This document shows positions 26,902-38,100 of a stretch of 64,000 bases of DNA, one piece after another (the stretch's first letter is position 1; the number at the start of each line of letters is the position of its first letter). Location of the stretch: the NCBI GenBank assembly GCA_030533445.1, contig CM060081.1, forward strand, positions 17,237,655 to 17,301,654, read 5' to 3'. The position numbers and the translations under genes were made by a program. The notes under the pieces were generated by a model. That model worked only from the letters and a program-made list of their open reading frames with translations, was not told where the DNA came from and made no database searches. This DNA comes from Cyprinodon diabolis. Lineage: Eukaryota > Chordata > Actinopteri > Cyprinodontiformes > Cyprinodontidae.

Positions 26902-27505
26902 CTGCATTATTGAGATTGGAGACGGAAAAATTAAGTAATAATAACAATGTCTGGAAGGGTTGGTTCCAATACAGACCTGACTTGGTATGAAGCCTGTGAG
27001 CTGTTGAGAGGTAAGGGTTATTTTGTGGAGGTATTGAAGTGGAATAAGCATGAAAACCATAAAGTATACAGTGGGGCAAAAAAGTATTTAGTCAGCCACC
27101 AATAGTGCAAGTTCTCCCACTCAAAAAGATGAGAGAGGCCGGTAATTTTCATCATAGATATACCTCAACTATGAGAGACAAAATGAGAGAAAAAAAATCC
27201 AGAAAATCACATTGTCTGATTTTTAAAGTATTTATTTGCAAAATATGGTGGAAAATAAGTAAAATATGTATAACGCACCCTGGTTCGATGCTAAATGTTC
27301 AGTGATTATTTTTTCATTTTGAACCTTTTGTTAGATCAGTTTGAATTTAGTCTTTAGTTATTAAGAATGTTGGTCGTCTTATGAGTATGTGCATTTATGA
27401 ACAGTCAACTTTGACTTAAGTTTCTTAGATCTAAAGTTTCTTATGTATATATGACTTGTAAGATTTATAATGTGGAAAACACAATAAAATACTAAAAAAT
27501 ACTGC
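26898..27505 (+). mobile_element. LINE 3' end, copy A, interrupted by a Tc1 piece
   Basis: The sequence matches 30287-30715 closely, including GACCTGACTTGGTATGAAG and the AATACTAA-type A-rich end. It is 5' truncated and abuts the upstream duplicate. At 27069-27264 it is split by a foreign 196-bp piece with a Tc1-type terminus. The related copy at 30.3 kb lacks the piece and acts as an empty-site reference. Confidence 0.7.
27069..27264 (+). mobile_element. One-ended Tc1-like fragment nested in LINE tail
   Basis: The piece begins CAGTGGGGCAAAAAAGTAT, a common vertebrate Tc1-like left terminus, and is bounded by TA on both sides (27067-27068 and 27265-27266). The uninterrupted copy near 30455 has a single TA at this spot. 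The right edge (AAGTAAAA) does not resemble an inverted copy of the left terminus. The insertion is therefore cleanly bordered but seems to lack one inverted repeat. Confidence 0.75.
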
Positions 27506-28580
27506 TGTTACTGGTTGTAACGTGGATGGTGTGGATGACTCAGGGACCACAGGGGCCAAACTGGAAGGCTAGAGTTTTACAGGAAGGGAAATTTAAAAAA
27601 TAAACAATATACTATCAATCCATTATAGTTTTATGAAACATGTTTTAACCTTTTTTTATATATGAAAACAACACTGGCATATCTGTGTCCCCCCAAACAA
27701 AGATGTTTTCTCCCTTTGTTGCAGTGGACACTTCTCAATCTGTTAAATATGACAGTGAATCATAACAAGCTGTTCTCACTAAATATGGCATGACCTTGCT
27801 GTGTTTATATACTGTACATGTTAAACTTACCTTCTGGTACAGGTCATGCTAATACTTCTGATCAGATGGTGGTCTGTTTCCAGCTGCAGAAGGCCAGAAC
27901 CCCTGCGTGGCAAATCTGCGCAAATGAACCATCCATTCATCGTCACTCATAGCCCTCTGCTTCTAGTGCTTGGAAGCCATCTTCCAATAGAAGATAAGAG
28001 TGTGGCAAAACACAAAATATAAAGAGAGTTATGACGATTTGAAACTGAGTAGTTAATCTGTTCCATACATTTATTCCACATATGCCATCTTAATGTTTTT
28101 GAACAGGGATGGAGGAAGGAATATTGTGATTTGTGTGGGTATGATAATATGACATAACACCATGACAATCAGATTATTGCTCACTAATTTGATTACATAG
28201 GGTTGCAATTTCCCTACATCTTATTGATGAAATAGCAAATATTACACTTTTATTACACGTCTCTCTGTGCACTCATCAAAATGTGAACATGTTCCACTCA
28301 GAAATGTTATGACTTTGTCCCAGCTCAGGTAAACACTCTAGGAAAAACCTCTTCCCCACCACAGCGGACCTTAAATGTTAAAGACTTTACAGCACGATCT
28401 CTGCCTCAAATGTTGTGGCCAAATCTATAGGCAACTGATTAACATTCACTGTATGCTTAGATGGACAAGCAAAATCATTTTACCTCACTTGCGCCCAAAT
28501 AGTGGTACAGTACAAGATGGGCTAGGTCAGGTAATATGTCAGCTCAACTGTTTGTTCAAAATGGAAAGATGGAAATAGTG
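27506..28580. other. Intergenic, nothing recognised
   Basis: No supported exon or named repeat. Confidence 0.45.
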
Positions 28581-28799
28581 AGTTCTCTGCTTCCCTCTTG
28601 TGGACAGAATTATGTTTGCATCATCAATAATTACACTAAATAAGATATTAAAAAAAAAAAAGGTACAGTTGTCCAGCCCCATTAACAGACATAAGTACAA
28701 ACCATTTGATTTTGTATTTTTTATGCAAAACTACTTGAAGAAAATTCACGTTTGTATACATGTTAATTGGTTATGTATGGAGTTTAGACCAGTTTCAAT
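28581..28799. repeat. Dispersed duplicate, copy B
   Basis: Partner of 26689-26901. Homology ends near TAGACCAGTTTCAA, where copy A instead continues into a LINE tail. This suggests that the LINE inserted into copy A after the duplication, or that the duplicated unit ends there. Confidence 0.75.
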
Positions 28800-29309
28800 T
28801 ATTTTGACAATTTCAGTCCAGGTTGGTAAGAATTTCTTTAGAAATATGAGTAAAGATAGAGGTTAGAAATGCAAAAACTTCCATTGATATATTTTTTTTT
28901 TCTGTTAACTGTTTGATGCCCACTATTGGGGAACCCTAGAACATGGTTTTAACACAGGCCGATTTAAAGGGTGTTAAAAAGTCAGGGTGATTACACCTCA
29001 TATACCTTTGATAAGTTTACTAATTCAACAGATGTTTTCATTTGGATTTTTTTTCCTAATCAACACAAGTTCAAACTTGTTCATAAAAGGTTAATAATCT
29101 ACATACACCTGCACTAATTGCACAATTCTTATTTGCAAGAAACCACACATGTTGTGTAGCCATCATTGAAACAAGTGATCAGATATCATGACAGAATCTG
29201 TTTTTTAAAGTTATTGATGGAATTTAATGCGTTTCCTGGGAGTGAACCTGCTTTTGACAATGCAATAAAACCTTTCAAAAGTGTCAAGGGTTGGGGCATT
29301 TTAAGTGTA

Positions 29310-29590
29310 ATTTGCATTTTTAGAATATGTTTGGGGTAGATTTCCCTGTTGGAAAACCCAGTTGGACCAGTTTGATCATTTTTGATCTAAGGTTAACTTA
29401 GATAACCAGGAGTCAACAAGGCAAGGCAATTTTTGAGGTGTTCCTGAGTATCCTATCCCCTTTCCTCTTGTTCCATTGGGACAATGATCCTAAACAGACA
29501 TCAGAACTTGCTTTCAAAAGAAAACATCAGATTAATTACCTATTTGGAAATGCCTTGACCTCATCTTTACCAAAAATTGGCAGGGTTATT
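29310..29590. pseudogene. Possible decayed Tc1-like fragment
   Basis: Short stretches recall old Tc1 copies: TTTCCCTGTTGGAAAACCCAG near 29341, and TGGGACAATGATCCTAAACA near 29477, which corresponds to the family's QxDNDPKH catalytic region. The parts are scrambled and no termini were found. Confidence 0.35.
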
Positions 29591-29819
29591 TAATTTAGCT
29601 ATGTATATGTAGTTTAAAATTAGAGTTTTAATTGTGAATTAGCCAAAATACGCTTTCGATTTCAAATTCTGTTATTTAGGACAATAAATTAGAAAAGGGA
29701 ATCCAGAATCAACATGGCCAAACATCATAACAGTTATAATTGAAGCCTATAAATCAATGATGAAAGCAAAGAGTAATTTCCAAATTATATAAAACTTTGA
29801 AAAGGCATGAAAGCAAGAT

Positions 29820-30715
29820 GGCAAAGGGAAGCAAATATTGAGTTGCTAGAGGAGGACTGAGAGAGGGTTAATGAGTATCAATGGAAAAACACATATTCAT
29901 TATTTTGGAGAGAGTATGGCTGGAAAAACACTATAAGATTCTTTGCTTCTCTAGCACAGAGAAAATATAGGGATACCCAGTTCTGGCGATCCTTTTGTGC
30001 TGGAAACGCACATCCCTTTCGTATATTCGGGGGTTGCCCGTTAATAAAGCAATATTGGATTGAAATAATCAGAGTAATTGAAGAGGATATAACAATTAAA
30101 ATTCCCTTTTAATTTGAAAATAACTATCTAGGGAATATTGATAGAATAAATCTAAAAAGAGCTGGGAGGACAACGACATTTTGAGAATACTACCTCTGGC
30201 TCCTAGAAAAACAATAACCATAAGATGGCATAATAATTTTGTACCTACAGTGGAAGAATGGATTGATATCAAATATTTATGTCATGGAGAAATTAACTGC
30301 ATCAATAAGATCGGAGACGGACAAAATAAGTAATCGTAATAACGTCTGGAAGGATTCGTTCCAATACAGACCTGACTTGGTATGAAGCCTGTGAGCTGTT
30401 GAGAGGTAAGGGTTCTTATGTTAGAGGTATTGAAGTGGAATAAGCATGAAAACCATAAAGTATATGTATAACACACCCTGGTTTGATACTAAATGTCAAG
30501 TGATAATTCTTTATTTTGAACCTTTTGTTAGGTCAGTTTGAATTTAGTCTTTAGTTATTAAGAATGTTGGTCATCTTATGAGTATGTGCATTTATGGACA
30601 GTCAACTTAGACTAAAGTTTCTTAGTTTTAAAGTTTCTTATGTATGTGTGACTTGTAAGATTTATAATGTTGAAAATACAATAAAATACTAATAAAAAAA
30701 TATTACAAACTCTTA
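29820..30715 (+). mobile_element. Decayed L1/Tx1-type LINE 3' end
   Basis: A broken frame near 30009-30060 reads FRIFGGCPLIKQYWIEI, which resembles the C-terminal region after reverse transcriptase in L1/Tx1-type LINEs (HxxxxCP...WxxI). It is followed by a 3' untranslated part shared with copy A at 26.9 kb and an A-rich end with AATAAAATAC. Stop codons break the frame, so the copy is dead and 5' truncated. Confidence 0.6.
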
Positions 30716-30760
30716 TCATTGTTCTTTCTTATCTTTATATCACATGATTGTCGTTCTAAT

Positions 30761-30965
30761 GGGGAGTGGTGGCCTAGTGGTTAGGACATAGAGCTTGGAA
30801 TCTGGAGGTACTGAGTCCGAGCCCCACTCCCACAGGCTGCCACTCTGGATCTCTGAGCAAGACCCTAAATTCCACATTGTTCCCCGGACGCCCCTCAATG
30901 ACAGCCCACTGCTCCCCAAGGGGATGGGTTAAATGCAGAGGTAAATTTCAATAAAGTTCAATTAT
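30761..30965 (+). mobile_element. tRNA-derived SINE, copy 1
   Basis: The head has a tRNA-like A box (TGGCCTAGTGGTTAGGA) and a degenerate B box (GAGTCCGAGCCCC). The body contains GCCCACTGCTCCCCAAGGGG and GGGTTAAATGCAGAGG, and the tail is A/T-rich with AATAAAG. A second member of the same family is at 58452-58685. Confidence 0.75.
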
Positions 30966-31428
30966 TTTTTGTTCTTTGCAAAAACAACATTTTATTTGGA
31001 TCAACAAAATGTTAAGAGGTGAATGCTGATTTTTAAACTATTAAAATTTCTGAGCTGGATTGTAAACCAAATAAATTTAAGCAAGTGGTCTGCATTTTAA
31101 AACAGAAAATCATAAACTAGACTAAAGTAAAGAAAATGTGCTCTCCTTCTCACTTCTTAACAGATGAAAATATGCTTCATTTGTAATTTTCAACACCCAA
31201 AGATCATCAGTAATTTAAAGGAACACTTTAAACCAACAGCATAATAGTCTCCTCATATGTTGACCTATTAGGATTTCATGTTTTTTTTAACATTTCAAAG
31301 GTGTGTATGAGAACGCCACATCAGCACCACTTTCGTAAAGGCAGATTATTGTTATTATTATTATTATGATTCACTTAAAAAAGTCACACATAGGAAATAT
31401 CACGACCGAGAGTAACAGAGAGATTGCT

Positions 31429-31889
31429 ACCACTTTTGAATTTTGATATAATAAAATGTGTTTTTTTAAGGGGGGATAGAGAATCAAACTATGGTAATAA
31501 CAATTTAATTCTTTTGGCCAAATTTTTCATACATAGGAGTCGATTTCAAAAAATTACCCCATCTGTCAATATTTTTATAAGTGAGATGCTTTTATTAAGA
31601 GAAGTACTAACCCATTGTAAAAACCTTAAAGCCCAATCAATGATGCAATATATTGACAATTTACTTTAAAATTCAAGAGTACTTTGGTTTTTTTGGTTTT
31701 TATTTAATTACTTTGTTCTACGATCTGTTATTTTTGTTTTATTATTGTACACAGGTTCTCTGTATGATTCTATTTTTTATATTATACATACCCTGCTCAG
31801 CTTCCTAAGATATTCAATTTACAACTTTGTATAACTGTTTTGATATGCCTTGTAATACTTTCATTCTTCAATTAAAAAAACAAAAAAAA
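31429..31889 (+). mobile_element. 5'-truncated LINE with poly(A) and target duplication
   Basis: The insert is flanked by ACAGAGAGATTGCT (31415-31428 and 31890-31903), a 14-bp target-site duplication that continues with one mismatch. It starts inside coding sequence: the open frame to 31669 ends with ILLAKFFIHRSRFQK-like residues typical of the C terminus of Tx1/L1-type reverse-transcriptase proteins. It ends in an A-rich tail (31871-31889). Truncation, tail and target duplication are the hallmarks of LINE retrotransposition. It lies about 270 bp upstream of the TOP1 start codon. Confidence 0.85.
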
Positions 31890-32016
31890 ACAGAGAGATT
31901 GCTGCCGTTTTATGGCATGATCTCTGCTGGACTTCCTATTCTCTCCACGAAGAGCCTCAACAGCAACACGTTTTCAGAAGAGGAGGAGCTACGTAGCTGA
32001 GTACCATTTAAACTAA

Positions 32017-32028
32017 TGCGCATGCGCA
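32017..32028. promoter_or_regulatory. NRF1-type palindrome in TOP1 promoter
   Basis: TGCGCATGCGCA is a perfect palindromic match to the vertebrate NRF1 consensus (YGCGCAYGCGCR). It lies 134 bp upstream of the TOP1 ATG, in a region without a TATA box, as expected for a housekeeping promoter. Binding is inferred, not shown. Confidence 0.7.
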
Positions 32029-32161
32029 TCAATGCACAACTGGGACTTAATCTCTTACACAACCTTACCTTTTCTTCATTCTGCTTGCATCTAGCTTGTG
32101 TGCAGATATCCACACGTTTCTCACTTTTTAAATTTGTTTTTAGCAGTACAAGGCCTAGGAA

Positions 32162-35100
32162 ATGAGTGGGGACCATTCCCATAACGAGGACCAGGTATTG
32201 TTGTTTTATATTCTAATGTTATAGAGTGTATATGGTACAGGTTAGAGCCGTGTATGTTCTTGGTTTGACAGGGTACATTGGGTAAGAGTGGAGATCGCCT
32301 GCTAGCTAGCACAATAGCCGGCCGGCTGTGTCCCGTTAACACCTCCATTCGTTGTTTAAAGTGTCTCATATTTCTGGGGATACCCGTTAATAGCTAAACC
32401 CAGTTAAACATATATATATTTTTTGTTAGGTAAATGTAGGGAGGGTGACGACTAGGTAATTGTGTTGTTTATTAAAAGCTGTGTTAGCCGTAGCGAGCTA
32501 GCCTAGCCTAGCACTCTGGCTAACTGTCGCTCTGCTGTTGAGCAAGTTCAAAGTTGGGTAGCCGGCTAGTTAGCCTAATGTAACATACGTTCTTTTTTCA
32601 TTTTCCAGATCAACTTCTCCTCTCGAGTCAATGGTAAGTTTCATCACACGTAGCTTAAAGTTAATAAAAAAAGTTTTCGTTCCGTTCCTTCTTGTTTTAA
32701 ACTCTCTTCTTGTAACGTTATCATAGTTTTCAGTAGAGGACAGAAATGGCGTCCAGAGACTAAGTCCGCTGTCTCACTCACAAGCCTCTATTGTTCAAAA
32801 GCGAGGCCTCGTTAAAGCCCTTTCGCCTGTCATTTTCCAGATTTTAATCAATAGTGACACGCAGCTTGAGGTTTTTTATTAGTCAGTTCACTCAGAAGTT
32901 GATATCCGTGAGCGCTTAGCGGCACAATTCTTATCTGAAAGTGAGGGTTTGGGGGTTGAGGACTTAGTCTCTGCGCCATTTTCTTTTTTGGTGTTAGCGG
33001 CCTGAACTGAGACTGTGAAGAGTGGATCGGTTTGGGGAGGAGAAAAGCTAAGGTTAGAGGCTAAAAATTGATTTACTAACAGTAGATATTTTCCACTTGA
33101 TCTATCGTTTCCGTATTTTGCTTTTATCTTACCTGAACTCCAGGCTTTATGGTTTAAAAGTGATCTTTTTAAGTTGGAATAATACTGAAGAAGTCACTGC
33201 TAACTCTCTTAATTTTAGCTTTCTTTAAAGTGATTTAAGCTTTAATAAATACTCCCACAGCAATAAAGCTTAGGAACCAGACGATATGTGAAGTTTGCTT
33301 CGTTAAAAGTAATTCCTTTAAGAGTTGAGGCAATTAAACTGAATCTACCCATACACTTAAACTGCTTTATATTCTTTTTTTGCTATAAGGCATGTACAAT
33401 TCGTTTTTAAATGTTTGCTTGTTTAAGTCCAAATATAGACTTAAATGGCTGGATTATTAGTACGTTTTATGAGTCTTAGTGGACAATCTAATATAGTGAT
33501 TTGCATATGTTTTGAATCCCTTCTTTGGTTAAATTTAATGACAAACTGTTGTAATATTTACCTTATTTAGCTGTGTTAAGTGTATTGCTATAATACCTGG
33601 ACTTTTATCCTCTCCTTTTGATACAGTTTATGAACTAGACAGCTTCCAGGGAGATCCGCTGTTAAAAAGATCTGGAGTATTCATGTTAAAATATCCTTTT
33701 TTCTTTTGTTAGATATCCTTAGACAAACTGGTAAATGCAGGGTATTTGAATTGATGTTTTGTGGTAGAAATCCCTAAAAACATATCTTGTTTAGCTGCCT
33801 GTTGGAACATGTCCGTTAATTCATACAGTCCACTAAAAGACTCTGACAGGCTTTAGGCAGTGCTGTGCTACAATGTAATAACTGTTTTTTTATAGCTTGT
33901 ACATGGAGGTTTTATAAAAAAAAATCTTTGTTTTGGAATCAGTTTTAATCCTTACATTTTTTTCACCTTTTTAATAATGGCAGTTTGACTGAATTGTAGA
34001 CTGCTTCATCAGTTTCTTTCAGTGTTTTGTAAAAGCTAGTTACCTTCGGCAGCAGTCAACATTTCTTCTAGAAATTGCTCATCTTTAATGTAATTGTTAT
34101 GTATAATTATGAAAGTGATGCATTATTCTTCTTTTTAGACTCTCATAAGCATAAAGACAAGTATAAAGATAAGGAGTATAAACATAAGGAACACAAGAAG
34201 GACAAGGAACGGGAGAAATTAAAGCATGGCAACAGGTAGAGCAACGGTCCATCCCAAATTTGGTAGCAATGATGTGGTTTTTGTAGTTCAAAAGACTTAT
34301 GTCTCTTTTACTTCAGTGACCACAAGGACATGGAGAAGAAATACAAGGAAAAGGAGAAAATGAAGCACAAAGATGGCAGCACAGACAAACACAAAGACAA
34401 GCACAAGGAAAAGAGAAAAGAGGAGAAGGTAAGTGAACTATATGGATAGACACTCAAAACATTAGGCCTACTATAGTTTTTTATATTTGTTATCCAGCTT
34501 TTTTCCTTTTATTTTATTTTTTTATCCTATTTGTCTAAATTGGAAAAATCATCTAAACTGACACATTTTGTTTGAGAGTTAAACAATAGATGCAGCTATT
34601 GGCAAAAGACTGACTGATATAAATCTTTAGTGCAGAGGAAGTCAGTCTGAAAAGCTTCTATTATCGAACACAACTTAAATGAAATAAAGTGTACAGCAGA
34701 GGAACCTGCTGAAGCAGCTAATTCAATCTACGTATGTTGAAGCACAGAGTCATCTAAAACATTAAGGATGTTGTGTCCTGGGGACTGAAAGATGCTGCAT
34801 TGCTCTGCTTCCATATTTCAAAAAAAGTCATGCTTATAGTAGAACGGCAAGGTTTCCCCCAACAAAGACTTCTGTGTTAAAATGAGGATGATGGAGGCAA
34901 ACTATACTCTTCATTTCAGATGAAGTCCCTTGATGGTAAAATCAAGAAAGAAAAGGAAAACGGCTTTGCCAGGTTTGTCAGGTTTAAATCTTAGTTCCAG
35001 AATATCTGCTACATCACTCACGCAGTGACTTGACTAAGTTTTTTGTTTGTTTTTTCTTTGCAGCCCACCACATGTGAAGTCTGAGCCAGATGATGATTAC

Positions 35101-38100
35101 CACTCTCCTAAATATGAGAAATCTATAAAAAGAGAGAGGGACAATGATTACGAGTACGTCTCTAACATCTAAAGGCCTTCGTCCCAGTGTTGAATGGTTG
35201 GTCCTTTAGATTTCTAACGTAGTGTTTGTTTCAGAGAGGAATTCAAGCCTAAGAAGATAAAGACAGAAAACGATAAGAAGGTCAAGAAAAGGAAACAAGA
35301 GGATGAGGTGAGCCAAAGCTTTAAGAAAATTACAGGGAAGCCTGATTGCAGTTGTGAACTATCCTCCATCTTTGGTGTATACTATAAATACTTTCACTTC
35401 CTTATTTCAGGACATTAAATCCAAAAAAACAAAAGGCAAAAAAGGAGAAGCCACTGATGGGAAGAAGAAAGCAAAGCAAGAACCAGAGGAGAAGTGGAAA
35501 TGGTGCGTTAACATCAACTAGCTTTCAGATTTCTTCATGCTTGTCTTCATGTTGAATAATAACTAAATGTATTATTTGAGTCCAGGTGGGAAGAAGAGAG
35601 ATACACCGATGGTGTCAAATGGAAGTTCCTCGAACACAAAGGACCAGTGTTTGCCCCACCCTATGAACCCCTGCCTAGCAATGTCAAGTTTTATTATGAT
35701 GGTATGCGAGTCGTCGACCCTTGATGCATATGTTCTGGTATTACATATCTAGATTACATAATTTTATTAAAATTCAAGTCTCACTGCAGGTAAACATATG
35801 AAGCTGAGCAAAGAAGCGGAGGAAGTGGCCACCTTCTTTGCTAAGATGTTGGACCACGAGTACACTACCAAGGATATCTTCCGTAAAAATTTCTTTAAGG
35901 ACTGGAGAAAGGTGAGGGGGAATATTAGCTTGGGTTAATTATAAACCACTGAGATTATTATTTTTTTTTTCCTAATTTAACACTCTTTGATTTGTCTTTG
36001 GTAAACACAGGAAATGACTTCGGAGGAAAAATCTGTAATAACAGACCTGAATAAGTGCAACTTCACTGAGATGAGCGAGTATTTTAAAGCTCAGTCTGAA
36101 GCAAGGAAAGCCATGACAAAAGAACAAAAACAGGTAAGACACTTTATAAGATTTAAGGTAAAAAAAAAAAAGAACCAGCTTGTGGCAAATTCTAGCTGTG
36201 TATTTTAACAGACTAGTTGATCGGATGTGCTTCTATTTAGGCGCCTTGCCTTCTGCAGCAACTTCAGTCTGATCTGTAGGCACTCATTAGTTCCTACTCT
36301 GTGCCATGTGATGAAGCTCTAGTCTAGTCACTTTTCTTTCCTTGTAACCTTTACATGGAAAAGTTAATATTTTCAATACCAGCTTTTCTGATGATTCTCC
36401 ATCATTACGGGGTCTGACTGAAAATTGACTGATTTGCTGGGAAGTGGAGTCAACAGTTATGCATGCATTAATAGAAGTCCTTTCAACTGTTAAATCGTTT
36501 GATATTGCAACCATTAGCCTACGCTCGCTGCTCATTTCCTTTTAGATTTTTACAGCTCCTCTCTCCTGTTGTCATACAGATTGCCTTTTCTAGCTGTTCA
36601 CACCCTTTATCTCTTCCTTACTATAATTGTGATTAAAAGCATTAAAGTGTGTAGAAGGTCTTTGATTGTTTCATTATTTGTAAATGGCCTGGACACGATG
36701 ACCCTGTCTACATTATTTTGGTACTAGGCTATTATGGAAAACCACTGATGTAGAGAAGAGTTTAGCTGATCTCATACAGGGTGTATGGAGCTGGTTCCGA
36801 TAAAAATTTTACCATAGTCTGTCCCTGTTTTTCATATTTAGATGATCAATGTTATTCTGTCATAATAATCCACTGAAATTTTTTTATACCATTCTGAAGT
36901 AGTTCTCTGTTTGAAAAAAAAAATCTTTCCAATGTTTGTTTCTATTGTATTTATTTTTAAAGAAAATAAAAGAAGAAAATGAGCGAATCCTGCAGGAGTA
37001 CGGTTTTTGTATTATGGACAACCACAAGGAGCGCATCGCAAACTTCCGCATTGAGCCGCCCGGCCTGTTTCGTGGTCGAGGAGACCATCCGAAAATGGGG
37101 ATGCTCAAAAGGCGCATTAGGCCTGAGGATATCATCATCAACTGTAGCAAGTGTGTGATTTATTAATGGTTTGATGCATTGACTGCCGGGGAATGTTTGG
37201 ATGCTTAGCTTGATGTCCTTGTTTTAGGGACTCAAAGTACCCCACACCTCCTCCGGGCACTAAATGGAAAGAAGTTCGCCACGACAACAAAGTGACTTGG
37301 TTGGTTTCGTGGACAGAGAACATCCAGGGCTCCACCAAGTACATTATGTTGAACCCTAGCTCCAGAATCAAGGTAGGTGTGCTACAGACTATTTCTGAAA
37401 AACCCATTCTGTTCTTCTCATAGGTTCAGAAGTTAACTCTTGTTTATTGTGTTCAGGGGGAGAAGGATTGGCAGAAGTATGAAACGGCTCGTCGACTGAA
37501 GAAGTGTGTGGACCGTCTCAGGGCACAATACCGGGAAGATTGGAAGTCCAAGGAGATGAGAGTCAGACAAAGGGCCGTGGCGCTCTACTTCATTGACAAG
37601 GTGAGCATCAGGTTGGTTTAGAAAGTGTGAATGGTTCCTTTTCTATGTATCATAACTGCTTGATTGTTAGCATTAGTAAAAGGTGTGATAACGCGTTCCT
37701 CCTTCCACCAGCTGGCTCTGAGAGCAGGAAATGAGAAAGAAGAAGGTGAAACAGCAGATACGGTGGGCTGCTGCTCCCTAAGAGTCGAACATCTCAAACT
37801 GCACCCAGAAAGTGAAGGTCAGGAGTATGTGGTGGAGTTTGACTTCTTGGGTAAAGACTCGATCCGCTACTACAACAGGGTCCCTGTGGAGAAAAGGGTG
37901 AGGATGAGTCTGCTAATTTAACTGGGATTTAATTTTATCCATTGCTTGTGTTTACAACTTTTCTTCTATTTGTGTTTTTTAGGTTTTCAAGAACCTTCAG
38001 TTGTTCATGGAAAACAAAGAACCTGATGATGACCTTTTTGATCGTCTAAACGTAAGCCATATTTTCCCGTTCAAACCGTTTTGCTCTGGAAAACCAGGAG

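Noticed and set aside
33627..33680. Possible extra TOP1 exon in intron 2 (GATACAG then an in-phase short frame)
   Set aside because: There is no good donor before the stop codon, and exons 2 and 3 join directly in frame to match the family.
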